A DNA stretch of 64,000 nt from Dysidea avara (GCF_963678975.1 NC_089275.1:20232467-20296466); one strand, 5' to 3'; counted from the first letter of the stretch, positions 48,599 through 59,790 are shown. Translations and numbers: made by a program. Notes: generated by a model not told the origin, from the sequence alone.

Positions 48599-48895
48599 AA
48601 AGTACACAGAAAAATTTGGAATTTTCAACTAGAGTAGGGACCATAGCACATCGATAAAAAGTACTGAAACAAGCTGGAGTAGTGCACGATATTAAATTAC
48701 AGTAAAACAATAAAGAAGTGTTATATCCCTACTGTGCATTTTATATATGGTATCCTGAGCACAGTAGGGATATAACACTTCTTATTGTTTTACTGTGATT
48801 TAATATCGTGCACTACTCCAGCTTGTTTCAGTACTTTTTATCAATGTGCTATGGTCCCTACTCTAGTTAAAAAGTCCAAATTTTTCTGTGTACTT
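48599..48895. mobile_element. Hairpin MITE, family D
   Basis: Almost perfect inverted arms of about 135 bp: AAGTACACAGAAAAATTTGG on the left is matched by the reverse complement on the right, through ACTAGAGTAGGGACCATAGC and CAGTAGGGATATAACACTTC-type blocks around a 30-bp loop near 48745. No coding capacity. Confidence 0.85.
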
Positions 48896-48959
48896 GTTTG
48901 TTAACTTTTTTGTAAATAATTATTATGACTGGTGAACCCATGCATACTGCATCTGAAAT

Positions 48960-49430
48960 GGTGCCGCGTGCCCCAATTATCGTCTGAAAAGTAAAGTATC
49001 CAATACGCTTCGTTGTCAGCTATGTTCAACCCGTTATGCAGTATTTTCGAATCAAGAACTGTTCGAAAAGCACCTCTGCACACCAAGACACATTCTGAAA
49101 GAAATGGTGCCGCGCCCCCCAGTTATATCAATTATCGTCTGAAAAGTGAAGTATCCATTATTCTTCGTTGTCAGCTATGTTCAACCCATTACACAACAGT
49201 ATGAATCAAGAACTGTTTGACAAGCACCTCTGTTATCAAAATAGCCACTATGAAAGATACGGACGATTTCCGTTATGCGAAGGGAAGCCATCACGTGCTA
49301 TCGCCAAATCGACACTTTTCGCTGTCAGCAAAGATGAATGGGACACAAAGGAGGACACTGGTAAGTCCATGAAGAATGCATTGTACGTACTGGGGTATGC
49401 CAAAAGGCACCTGTCGGGATGAAGCAGCAT
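48960..49430 (+). pseudogene. Tandem zinc-finger-like gene fragment
   Basis: Two direct copies about 146 bp apart (starting at 48960 and 49106, both GGTGCCGCG) encode LRCQLCSTRYAVF and then NQELFEKHLC...RH. This is a C-x2-C-x15-H-x5-H arrangement resembling a U1/C2H2 finger. The second copy carries a frameshift, after which the frame runs on (LFAVSKDEWDTKEDTGKSMKNALYVL) to a stop at 49422; a GGTAAGT donor-like site occurs at about 49361. Function and parent gene are unknown. It may be an exon piece or a relic. Confidence 0.4.
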
Positions 49431-49769
49431 CGAACAGTGAAAAAAATCAAGCCCGTAGCCTTAGCAGTTATCTAGTTATGCTTGTCTGAAGGCATCAGTC
49501 AGACAGTAGAAAATTCTTGTTAAATAAATTATTTTTAAAATTCCGTAGCAACTTGTTGGAAGCATTTCGGGTTGATCTGAAAGCTTGTTTGGGCTTAGTT
49601 TTACCTAACCAATACTGCCTCATCGTCATCAGGGGAAATTGAGGCCGTATTTTAGGGTAATATTCTTTCGTGGGCCATGCCTACTCCTTTGTGGTCCCTA
49701 CTATACAGTACTATCATACTGTATGATACCCAATCTCACCACAATGATGACATTTACAATCCTAAATCC

Positions 49770-50427
49770 CTTCCTTAATCCCCCACCAGAAGGTAAACAC
49801 ACAAACACCCTGGCCTGCAGGTAATCATCTGCCAATCGGCCTTCCTTAATGCTTGTTTTCCGCTTCCGGTCTCAGGCCCAAATTTAAATTTCTTTGGAAG
49901 AACATTCAACAACTGCTCTGTTACCAATGTCTCTCTAAGCTCCAGCACAGTAGTACATCCTCTTGTCTATGTTTGCCAAGCCCATTAGGCAAATTGCTCT
50001 CACGGTAGGTATTTCCCTTCTTCCTGCATTAACCTGTTGGTAGGTCTCTTCAGTAATATTATAACAATGCAAAAAATCTTTTACTGTACTAGTCTCCACA
50101 CTATTTGCTGGGTTTGGATGCATACACTTGATGCACATGTCCTGACAACCTCTGCTGTCCTGGTACCTCGAATGCCTCCATCATCCTCTCAAAGGTCACC
50201 AAATAGCCTTCAATATCATTGTGATCAGTTAGTTTAGTAATAACATTAGGTACCTATGTTTCTCCTTCCACACTATGGCTATGGCTCCCTCTTGACTCTA
50301 CCAATTGTAAGAGCGTAAAAACCTGTTCTCGCATCTCTGCCATACAATTTTCTATCTCCACCTCACGCCTTCACCTTTCCTCCGTGATCTCTTCCTCTCT
50401 CTTTCGTCAATCCTCAATAAGTGTCGA
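49770..50427 (-). pseudogene. SCAN-like gag relic of another retrotransposon, 3' portion
   Basis: The minus strand, in broken frames, reads REVEIENCMAEMREQVFTLL, then HNDIEGYLVTFERMMEAFEVPG, a tyrosine-rich YNITEETYQQ, VTEQLLNVLPKKFKF and GRLADDYLQAR. The last items resemble the SCAN domain and the Gmr1-like Gypsy gag from which SCAN is thought to derive. The N-terminal part is on the far side of the BEL element (56407-56525). Confidence 0.6.
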
Positions 50428-50611
50428 TGTTGACATTACGCATACACTTAACAATAATACACGAGATATATGATGTAATAGTGTGTTGTAATCGGAAGTT
50501 TTGACAGGTCATTACTTAGTGTTGAGCTCTTTGAGTTGTATCCGTGTATAACGAGCCGATCGCGTCCTTCCAGTCCACGAATCTGTTGCTATACTATCCT
50601 GCCCCCCGTCA
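50428..50611 (+). repeat. BEL 5' LTR (184 bp)
   Basis: Starts TGTTGACATTACGC and ends CCTGCCCCCCGTCA (TG...CA). A tRNA-type primer site, TGGTGCTGTGACTAA, follows at 50616-50630. Confidence 0.88.
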
Positions 50612-50640
50612 TTTCTGGTGCTGTGACTAAAGAAAACTGG

Positions 50641-51555
50641 ATGGATCTCAAGAAGCTGATTTGCTCGCGTCGTGGCCACAAGGGACACGTGTCCAAACTC
50701 ATCACCGGTACAGAAGAGATATTAGCCAGGCTTTCTCAAGCCCAAGAATTACACACTAACTCAAAGCTCTCTCCTCCCAATGCTGTCCTCCTGGCGGACC
50801 TTGTGAAGCAGCTACAACTGAAAGCCCAATTATTTGAAGAACTGGACGCAAAGATAATTGACGCTACCGACGATGAAGAGAAGCTAGAAGAAGCCGTGTT
50901 TGAATCGGCTGATCTACAAGCATCCCTGTCGGCAAAAATCGCACTATTTTCCCACACCTTGGCGACGACTTCGCCTCTACATTCGCCCGCAGTTAACCCG
51001 CAGACAGTCGTGGAGACCAACGCTTCGCCCCCTAGCAACTCTTCTACCACTAGTAACAGTTCGGAGAACCCTCAAGCCGAGCAGGACTCTGACACTCAGA
51101 CCAGTCATGCAGATCACGTGAGTATTACTAGTAATCATAGTGTACATCAGCCGGCGGTTGATTCCAGTAATATTAGCCAGTCTAGCAGTCAAGCACGACC
51201 CTCCTCCTTGCCGCATGAATCCACAGAGCCCAACTTTGACCGACATCTTGCTGTCCGCCTTCCCAAACTAGAAATTCCAGCCTACAATGGAGAACTACTA
51301 GAGTGGCATCCATTCTGGGACTGCTTTGAGGTGGCCATCCATACTAACCCCACCCTTTCTAATGTTCAAAAGCTTAGTTACTTGAGAGCCCAGTTAAAAG
51401 GCGAAGCCACTATGGTCATAGCGGGACTTCCACTGACTAACTTAAACTATAAACATTCTGTTGACCTTTTGAAGGAGAGGTATGGGCAGCCACACCGAAT
51501 TATTACCAGTCACATACAAACTTTATTAGACTCCCCAAGCCATCCAACAAGTTGA
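50641..51555 (+). pseudogene. BEL gag, N-terminal part, ending at a frameshift
   Basis: Starts MDLKKLICSRRGHKGH; upstream in-frame codons lie in the LTR and primer site. A predicted coiled-coil-like helical region, a Ser/Thr-rich linker, then LPKLEIPAYNGELLEWHPFWD and LKGEA, hallmarks of the DUF1759 gag domain. The frame is lost between about 51525 and 51552, and the homology continues in another frame at 51552 (FRLFHDTVGSHIRCLESLG). Confidence 0.85.
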
Positions 51556-53669
51556 CAAGCTTTAGGCTATTCCATGACACTGTAGGGAGCCATATCCGTT
51601 GTTTAGAATCCCTAGGCAAAACACCAGAGGCACTTGACACCCTCCTAGTACAAACAATGCTGTCGAAGTTACCCGAAGAAACCAAACGAAATATGGCCAG
51701 AAACCACACAAACACTGAGTGGGCAATAAAAGAGCTCCAGACTGCCATCAGCAATGAAATTAGGATTTTTGAAGCAGGCCAACAAACGTCTCTTCCCAGT
51801 CATGATCAGTTTCCCCCTACAGCTTCCTTTTACACTTCGGCTACCCGTAAACCACACACTAGAAGAGAGGCTAGCAGCAAACTGAGTTGTGTGTACTGCA
51901 AGGGCAACCACACTGCTATGACATGTGAAACGCATAAGGATGTGCCAGCACGTATAGAGGTAATAAAACAGCAGCGATTATGCTTCAACTGCCTTGCACA
52001 CCACCGCGTATCACAATGCAACTCCAAGAATCGTTGCCGAAAATGTGGAAGCAAGCACCACACCAGTATTTGCAGTGATAAGCCCAGCAACTCGGCCAGT
52101 AACACAGTTTCTACCACAGAGAACACAGCCCTTCAGCCGGAGTCTCTAGCTCAGCCACCAGCAAACACCACTAGCAATGCATCTCTCACCACTCTAGCTC
52201 CTGCTAGAAATTCTACCTGCAAACTGAAGACAGTGATTGCCACTGTTGTAGGAGCTGGCTCACAGAGTGAAGCCAATGTGTTGTTTGATGAAGGATCACA
52301 ACGATCCTTCCTTACAGAGAAGCTGGTTAGTGAGCTTGCATTGACGCCGCACAAGTCTGAGCACATTAGTTTGTCATCATTTGGAGCTGACAGACCATTA
52401 TACAAACAGATGGATGCAGTCCTGTTCCAGATTCGAACTACAACTGGAGAATTAGTGCAACTCTCAGCACTTGTGGTACCCAAAATCGCTACCCCCATCT
52501 CCAACCCCCTTGACACAAACGTCTTGCAGTTACCACACCTACAGGGACTACCACTAGCGCACCCAGTTACAGCAGCAGAAAATTTTGAAATATCACTGCT
52601 TATAGGTGCAGATTACTACTGGGAGCTGGTAGGGGACCATATTGTACGAGGAACCGGTCCAACTGCAATGAGTTCAAAACTGGGATATCTGCTATCTGGA
52701 CCAACTCTGCTCCCTAGACCACCTAGTGCTAGTATCAGTACCCTACATGTTGCTGCAGGACATGATCAGGAGGAACACAACCTAATGAGATTCTGGCAAG
52801 TTGAGGACACTGTAACAGCATCTACTGACTCGGGTAAGCAATTTTTGCAATCGTACAGTAACTCTCACATATCCAGACAGAGTGATGGTACTTACTGTGC
52901 TGGCTTCCCTTGGAAAGCGGAGCACCCCCCTCTGCCAAACAACTTTGAAGTGTGCCAGAAACGTACTCGATCATTGGCTTATCGACTTGTCAAGTCGCCT
53001 GGGCTGCTGCAGTCATATGACAAAATCCTTACGGAGCAATTGGCCAGAGGCTTTATTGAACCTGTTACTGAGTGTAACATGGGCGATACCGCCCATTACA
53101 TTCCACACCACCCAGTAAAGAAGGACTCGGCCACTACTCCGATTAGGATAGTCTATGACTGCAGCTGCCGCCAGTTGAGTGACCACCCAAGTCTCAATGA
53201 CTGCCTAATGCCTGGCCCTCCATTTCTAGTAGACCTTTGTGCCATTACCCTGTGCTTTAGGACTCATTGTTATGGTTTGTCAACTGACATAGAGAAAGCG
53301 TTCTTGCAAGTTACACTGAAGGAGGCAGATAGAAACTTTACCCGCTTTCTATGGCTGTCAGAACCCCTTAACCCGAACAGTGAATTTGTGGTATATCGAT
53401 TTAGGCGAGTCCTATTTGGTGCGGTAAGCTCACCCTTTATGTTGTTTGCAACATTACACTATCATCTGCAGCAACACAGTACACCACTATCATGCAACAT
53501 ACAAGCTAATCTGTATGTAGACGTAGACAACATTGTTTCAGGTTGTGAGACAGAGCAACAGGCCATACAGTACCTCGAGGAAGCGAGGTCATTGATGTCC
53601 AGTGCAGGACTCAACCTCAGGGCATGGACATCCAACTGTGTGTCCCGAAGGCACAGGAAGATGGCGTAG
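51552..53669 (+). pseudogene. BEL gag C-terminus, protease and reverse transcriptase
   Basis: CVYCKGNHTAMTC and CRKCGSKHHTSIC are zinc knuckles. LFDEGSQRSFLTEKL (near 52281) is the protease signature, in the DEGS form. The RT shows RIVYDCSCRQ, DIEKAFLQV, RFRRVLFGAVSSPFML and LYVDVDNIVSG (near 53510). The last contains a tandem GTAGAC duplication, so the catalytic box is altered from the family's YVD(N/D). A frameshift near 53640 ends the frame. Confidence 0.85.
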
Positions 53670-55010
53670 CCAGCAACTCCCATCTAGCAAACATTTTGGG
53701 TTTGCAATGGAACACCAAAACTGACCAACTGTCCCTGATGCTGAGAGTGAACATCACCATGAATCGACAACTAATCACTAAGAGAGAGGTACTGAAAGAC
53801 ACATCTAAGTTGTTTGACCCTCTAGGTATTGCCAGTCCTGTGTCTGTATGAGCCAAACTTTTCATGCAGATGTTGTGGCAGCTTCGTGTTGACTGGGACG
53901 AACCCTTAGATACTAGCCTCCAAGAAGAGTGGACCACCATAATTAGGGACATCCAACAGTTATCCGGATTAACAATAGCCCGGCGTTACTTTCAGCAGGG
54001 CTTCGTCAGAGAAGGCACCCAGCTACACTTGTTTGCAGATGCCAGCACCAAGGCATATGGTGCAGTAGCCTTTCTTACCAGTGGTGACCATGCAACCCTA
54101 GTAATGGCCAAGAATCGTGTTGCCCCCTTGAAGAGCCTGACATTTCCCAAGCTGGAACTGATGGCTGCCGTGAGTTGCAAGGTTCATCCTTGATGCTCTA
54201 CAGCAACAGGACACCCCTACCTACTGTTGGGGAGATAGCCAAATTGTCCTATACTGGCTGAAGAGCACCAAGGATCTGCCACTCTTTGTGAGACGCCGAG
54301 TCCTGGAGATCAGGGGAGCAGTCCCTGAAGCAACCTGGAACTATTGCCCTACAATAGACAACCTGGCTGACCTGTTGACACGTGGCATCAGCTTCCAGCT
54401 CCTCAACTCACCCAACAACCTGTGGTGGAAAGGCCCATCTTGGTTAACCACATCCACTGCTTGGCCCCAATGGCAGCCAGAGCCTATCATAGAATTACAT
54501 GCAGCTGCAGCCATAGCTGAGGAATTTACTCCACAGCCAGCCATCCATGTAGTCAGCGGTCTCCACACAGTCATCAATGTCTCTAACTACAGTACAATGA
54601 ATAGGCTTCTGGCAGTTACCGCATATACTTACAGATACGTCAACAATTTGCACAAATCCAGGCCCAAGCTAGGCGGCCCACTAACAGCCGCAGAACTCAG
54701 CTCTGCTCAAATCAGATGGGTTCAAGCTTGCCAGGAACTTGTGTACCCTAAGGAGATGGCCAGCGCCAGATCCAAGAGTGACCGTCCTGCAGTTAAGAAG
54801 CCTCCACTTGTCAGACAGCTTCGGTTGTTTGTGGATGACAAGGGCCTCCTGCGGTGTGGGGGACGGATTCACAATGCTCCACTCAGTGAGCTGGCCAGGT
54901 TTCCATACCTGCTGCCTTCAAACCATCACTTAACCACACTTATTGTTAACGATATGCATGTTGTTCTTTTCCATGCAGGTGTTGGAGCAACCCTGACAGC
55001 ACTTCGGTAA
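53624..55010 (+). pseudogene. BEL RT end and RNase H, multiply broken
   Basis: LANILGLQWN, VLKDTSKLFDPLGIASPVSV then an in-frame TGA (53849-53851). LHLFADASTKAYGAV and LTFPKLELMAAV are RNase H, followed by a frameshift near 54180. YCWGDSQIVLYWLKS, NLADLLTRGIS and the pre-integrase linker run to TAA at 55008, with a further TGA at 55017. Confidence 0.8.
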
Positions 55011-55040
55011 TCATTTTGAATCCCTTCAGGACGACAATGT

Positions 55041-56246
55041 GTGAAGAAACTACTCCGTCGTTGCACAGTCTGCAGAAGACATGGTGGCCGACCCTACACT
55101 GCTCCAGAGACAGCACCACTCCCAAAGGTCCAAGTACAAGATGTGCCACCTTTTACAATCACCAGCATGGACTTCACTGGTGCCCTCTATGTCAAACAGG
55201 ACTGTGGAGAAGAGCAGAAGATGTATATTTGTTTATTTACTTGTGCCACTTCTAGAGCAGTGCACCTTGAGGTGGTAGCAGACCTTTCGACAGCCACATT
55301 TCTACTTGCTTTTCGACGTTTTGCTGCCAGACGATCGCTACCACAAGTGATGATGTCTGACAATGCCACCACCTACACATCAGCTGCTGAAGAATTAACA
55401 GAATTACTCTCCTCAGAGGAGATCAGGACAACTCTTGGCCGGGAAGGCATCACTTGGAAGTTTATCCCGAAGAAGGCACCCTGGTTTGGTGGGTATTGGG
55501 AAAGATTGATTGGGCTCACCAAGATGGCTGTGAAGAAGACGCTGGGAAGAGCACGCATCAACCTTGTGACACTGGAAACTATTGTTGTTGAAGTCGAGAC
55601 AATTTTGAATGATCGCCCATTGATCTACATCTCTGATGATCCAGCTGATCCACAACCGTTGACACCAGCACACCTCTTGCGTGGGCGAAGACTCACCAGG
55701 CTACCCCATGAGCAAGCAACTACTGAAGACTTGCAGGATCCGACCTACCGTGATGCTAGTAAGATCAGGCAAGATGCTAAGGTACAATCCATTTTGCTGC
55801 AACATTTTGCCAAAAGATGGCGTCATGAGTACCTGACATCCTTGAGGGAGTTTCATCACCCTTCTAACAGAGGAGGACAGCAAGTCAAGGTTGGCGATGT
55901 CGTGCTGGTCCATGATGACTGCCCACGGACAAACTGGAAGATGGCAATAATTGAGAGTTTAAACATGGGCAATGATGGAAGAGTTCGTTCAGCAAACATA
56001 TGTACAGGAAATGGAACTACAAATAGACCTGTAACAAAATTGTACCCACTTGAAGTGACTGACGAGGGTGATGCTGAAAGCATTCGTGATGAGGTGGTGA
56101 CTCAAGACTCATGTGATCAACCTACTAGCAATCGTCTCCAGCGTGCTGCAGCTCAACGAGCCAGAGAACAGATAACAGAGTGGGTAGAACGCATCCATGC
56201 CCCCCCAGAGGATGTCGAAGATTGTTGGCATTACGCATACACTTAA
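55041..56246 (+). pseudogene. BEL integrase and C-terminal DUF5641-like domain
   Basis: In the same frame as the preceding fragment. CTVC finger half, SMDFTGALYV, MMSDNATTYTSA and APWFGGYWERLIG supply the D, D and E of the core. TPAHLLRGRRL and VGDVVLVHDD are the typical BEL C-terminal domain. The frame is open but lacks a start and ends inside the 3' LTR. Confidence 0.85.
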
Positions 56247-56406
56247 CAATAATACACGTGATATATGATGTAATAGTGTGCTGTAATTGGAAGTTTTGAC
56301 AGGTCATTACTTAGTGTTGAGCTCTTTCAGTTGTATCCGTGTATAACGAGCTGATCGCGTCCTTCCAGTCCACGAATCTGTTGCTATACTATCCTGCCCC
56401 CCGTCA
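56223..56406 (+). repeat. BEL 3' LTR (184 bp)
   Basis: Same ends as the 5' LTR. Single-base differences are seen at, for example, TTGACATT/TTGGCATT, ACACGAGAT/ACACGTGAT and GAGCCGATC/GAGCTGATC. Confidence 0.88.
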
Positions 56407-56525
56407 ATGAGCATATGCAACCTATCTTCCACTTTACTGCCTGCACTACTCTCTACTCTCTCATCAGACACTTCTTTGGTGGAGCGGCTTTCGGTGGCTT
56501 TGTTCCCATTCTTCAACCTCAGCAT
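56407..56525 (-). pseudogene. SCAN-like gag relic, N-terminal part
   Basis: ATG at 56525 (minus) opens MLRLKNGNKATESRSTKEV and reaches the BEL 3' LTR after about 39 codons. The text resumes at 50427 on the other side (LIED then REEEITEER). The BEL insertion thus splits this older gene. Confidence 0.55.
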
Positions 56526-56784
56526 GATATACGTACAATGTAGTCTACGGATCGATTATCCCACTCCCGTCACCATGTGTAATGGATACAACTTGAACGT
56601 CACTAGCTAATTCAACTCTTATCAAATGATTGAAAGCACATCATACAAAAATGATTTAAGTTGCTATTTATACTCAATTGTTACACTATGTTCTAGTAGT
56701 CTAGCTGTCAATGCAATAAATTACATTACAGTTCCTACATTAATATGATTTAAAATACCTGCACAAATACCACAAATATTAACA

Positions 56785-57638
56785 GGTGTATCCATTCACT
56801 GGACTGGACTACTGGACTGGATTACTGGACTGGACTACTGGACTGGATTACTGGACTGGACTACTGGACTCATGCACATAAAATTTGCTCAAACACATTT
56901 TTTCAATCACAAACATCTATTTCAACTACTAAAAGTGATTTCATAGAGTAGTACACCACACTTGAAGCTAGGGTTCTCTTCTCCATGTCTTGTCTTGCAT
57001 AAAAAAGACACATACAAGTAACTGTAGTCTATCTTTATTAAAATTAGGCGTTACAGCGCTAGTGCTGAAGGTCTGTAAGATACCTGGTCCTGCAGCCTGT
57101 TTAAAGATGTTATTTGAAAAAGGTGCTATATAGTTTTGGAGGTCTATAACTTTGGTTTGAACCCCTGTTACACTCACTATATTTTTTGGCAAATATGTGT
57201 AACCTTATGAAAATGTGTGCATTGGGAAGCAATTCTTTAACACTACATACTTGTTGCTATTTACAAACATAAACCAAAGAGCCAGCAAAGCTAGAGTGAA
57301 TGCACAGATTACAGGCATCATAATGGTGTAATACGTATAATATGGTGGCTGTTTTACAAAAGAAGGCTAAACAGATAAGACGGCAGTGTTAACAGTGCAC
57401 AGTGCTTGAAACATTGCTAGCAGTAGGCAAATTATGATAAAGAACTGTACCAAGGTTTTAGTGTAGCTTTTGTGATCAATGTATATACAAGTTCAGTTTA
57501 TGTCTCATGGTGAATGGTGTCAGTTTCTATAAGACACTTATTTTAGTTAATAAGTCTGGTGATAAAAGGCAAGATAGAAAAAAAAAAATTGAGTCCAGTA
57601 GACCAGTCCAGTAATCCAGTCCAGTGAATGGATACACC
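56785..57638. mobile_element. 854-bp non-autonomous element with terminal inverted repeats made of 13-bp units
   Basis: Ends GGTGTATCCATTCACTGGAC and the reverse complement. The left terminus continues as a tandem array of CTGGACTGGA(C/T)TA units (to 56870) and the right one has a shorter version. AAATATTAAC flanks both sides (56774-56783 and 57639-57648). The interior holds GPG(V/I)LQTF repeat copy 2 (57030-57130, minus). An empty paralogous site lies at 48360-48500. Confidence 0.8.
57030..57190 (-). repeat. Dispersed repeat carrying a GPG(V/I)LQTF frame, copy 2
   Basis: Minus-strand frame with AAGPGILQTFSTSAV and then NFNKDRLQLLVCVFF; related to 15640-15750. It lies inside the 854-bp element. 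Confidence 0.5.
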
Positions 57639-58301
57639 AAATATTAACTGTCAAAAAAATTAATTACAAAATTAGCTAACTACAAAACTTATTGTCTTTC
57701 AAAGACGATTACAAAACTAGATATAAATTTTAAGATATGTAACTGTCCTTCACACAACTTGTGACTCAAGAATATACTACACGTAAGTGTGACATTGTGT
57801 TTGAGCGGTAATGTATATTCCTACTGTATAACCATTTGAGGAATCAGAAGTGCTACACACAGATGCATGCAATGTTTACTCATGTATATACACACAAGTG
57901 ACCTGATTTTGGCACACCAATCATTTTGGTAACTGCGTTATTGGCTTGGCCTGCCTTGCAATAGTATGCTAATTTAAAACCTGTCAATTTTGTGCCATAA
58001 GGTGATTTTCGTCATATATGGTATAGTTTTTAGACATGGAATTTTTAGTGGCGCCTGTGAGAACCCTACTAAACACTACATAGTACTACTGTACTGTTTG
58101 ATAACAGCTGTACATGCAGTGCATATAGTGTATATACTTCACACGAACTGTCAACACAACTTTAATATACTATTCGCTTTACATTTAATGTTTATAAGCA
58201 TGGCTAATCACAGGTTACTGTAAAATCTGATAGCTACTCTGGTTACTCTGTTATTGTGAGAAAGAATAAGTAAACTTGGACATATTGAAAGTAAAAAAAT
58301 A
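57639..58301. other. Intron interior, no gene recognised
   Basis: Starts with the paralogous segment also found at 48380-48500. The rest is unassigned AT-rich DNA. Confidence 0.45.
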
Positions 58302-58514
58302 GGGAACACTGAAAAAACCCATCAAACAAGAAGGAATTGCTGACACAGATTATGATTATATTGAATAAACCCACAAATCCCTATTTAGACTATGCTTACT
58401 TTAACACTAACTAATGAGTCAAAACAGGGTTTGTGGGTATATTCAATGTAACCACAATCCTTGTTAATTTAATCCAGCAATCCCTTCTTGTTTCTTGGGG
58501 TTTTCAGCGATCCC
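58302..58514. mobile_element. Hairpin MITE, family E
   Basis: Inverted arms: AAACAAGAAGG(A/G)ATTGCTG and TTGAATA(A/T)ACCCACAAA blocks appear on both sides of a centre near 58405, with outer GGGA(A/T)C(A/G)CTGAAAA. About 213 bp, no coding capacity. Confidence 0.75.
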
Positions 58515-58609
58515 AATTCCTTATTTTTAATAAAAAAAAAAAATGTCTAGTTTATGAAGGTACAGTATATTGCACCTAAAAGGATAGCTGTCCAAATTTA
58601 GGTCACAAC

Positions 58610-58638
58610 ACACAAACACACGCGTACATGTACACACA

Positions 58639-58677
<39 letters not shown>

Positions 58678-58799
58678 CACAAACTCACACAAACACACAC
58701 ATGTACACACACACTACGTACACGTACATACACAAACACACACACATGTACACACACACCACACACACACACGTATACACACACACACGTATACACACG

Positions 58800-58858
<59 letters not shown>

Positions 58859-58959
58859 CACAAACTCACACAAACACACACATGTACACACACACACACA
58901 CACGTACACGTACATACACAAACACACACACATGTACACACATACCACACACACACACG

Positions 58960-59032
<73 letters not shown>

Positions 59033-59043
59033 ATACACACACG

Positions 59044-59098
<55 letters not shown>

Positions 59099-59200
59099 AG
59101 ACACTACACACGTACACACACACGTACACACACAGATACTACACACACACACACGTACACGCACAAATACAAACACACGTACTCGAATATATGCATGCAC
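58610..59200. repeat. Long (CA)n tract with higher-order duplication
   Basis: About 590 bp of CA repeats interspersed with GTATACAC, ATGTACAC and ACGTACAC. A block beginning CTACACAAACTCACACAAAC occurs at about 58676 and again at about 58856, each followed by the same sequence of interruptions. This gives an approx. 180-bp higher-order unit. Long His/Thr and Cys/Val frames here are artefacts. Confidence 0.95.
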
Positions 59201-59239
59201 ACATGTTACTGTATATATTGACAGAAAATGATTACTGAC

Positions 59240-59320
59240 CATTTCCATCTTTAACAACTGTGTTAGTAGTTGTCATAGTAGCATTACATTGCTCATTGGT
59301 AGTACCCTTATTACAAGGGG
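59240..59320 (-). CDS. Candidate 81-bp cassette exon (low confidence)
   Basis: On the minus strand, TTATGTTTTGCAG precedes an open stretch encoding PCNKGTTNEQCNATMTTTNT, then VVKDGN, and GTCAGT follows. The exon would be phase 1 at both ends, so it could fit between the Death and NACHT exons without breaking frame. Cys/Asn/Thr-rich text is more typical of extracellular protein. It could equally be chance. Confidence 0.2.
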
Positions 59321-59670
59321 CTGCAAAACATAATACTCTAGTCAATACCAAATAACAGCAAGAATGATGATGTAAACAAGAAAGTTACATATGTAAATTT
59401 CATGTGAATTTTCATGTTGCATACATACTGCAAAGATATTACAACTTTGATTTTACAATTAAGGCTGGGAATACTGCAAAAAGTACAGCTAAAAGGTTTG
59501 CAGTAACATACTAACAAATCTAATACGATATGGCATTCCATGTTGCTATAGTTCATAGTGAATTAATGCAATGTATTGCTATTAAAATCCACTTGATGTG
59601 AAATAACTGGTGACCACAATGGCCAGAGCCATTCAAAGGTACACAGTGTTTATGAATTAGGGACTGACGA

Positions 59671-59790
59671 TATCTAATCCAACCTGTGAAATAGAGTGAG
59701 GCCTTCCAAAAATACGCTAGTGTGAAAAAGGAGATGGCAGCCAAGTTTTGGCTGCAACGATTTCACAGCTTGGCAGTTTTGGATTAGATA
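59671..59790. mobile_element. Hairpin MITE, family A, short divergent copy
   Basis: TATCTAATCCAA and TTGGATTAGATA form the ends of a 120-bp element. The interior GATGGCAGCCAAG...TTGGCTGC recalls the GGTGGCGGCCAAG segment of copies 1 and 2. Most of the long arms are missing. Confidence 0.65.

Larger units (their letters stand above)
47306..50427. other. Start of the presumed long NLR intron
   Basis: No gene belonging to the NLR is seen. It holds the repeats and relics listed separately: a dispersed repeat near 47790-48060, an empty-site paralogue at 48360-48500, a hairpin element at 48599-48895, a finger-like fragment at 48960-49430 and a gag relic at 49770-50427. Confidence 0.5.
50428..56406 (+). 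mobile_element. BEL/Pao LTR retrotransposon, inactivated
   Basis: 6.0 kb with 184-bp LTRs differing at about six positions (around 3%), so older than the Gypsy-like element. Internal order: gag with a DUF1759-like region, zinc knuckles, DUF1758-like protease, RT, RNase H, integrase. At least two or three frameshifts and three nonsense codons kill Pol. No clean target duplication was seen. It lies inside an antisense SCAN-like gag relic. Confidence 0.92.

Noticed and set aside
57205-57348. 47-codon minus-strand frame with a hydrophobic helix after an AG acceptor
   Set aside because: Lies inside the 854-bp non-autonomous element and has no partner exon in matching phase; hydrophobic stretches arise easily in AT-rich DNA.
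58527-59257. Long Thr/His and Cys/Val frames of up to 197 aa
   Set aside because: Direct translation of the CA repeat in all frames; no protein.
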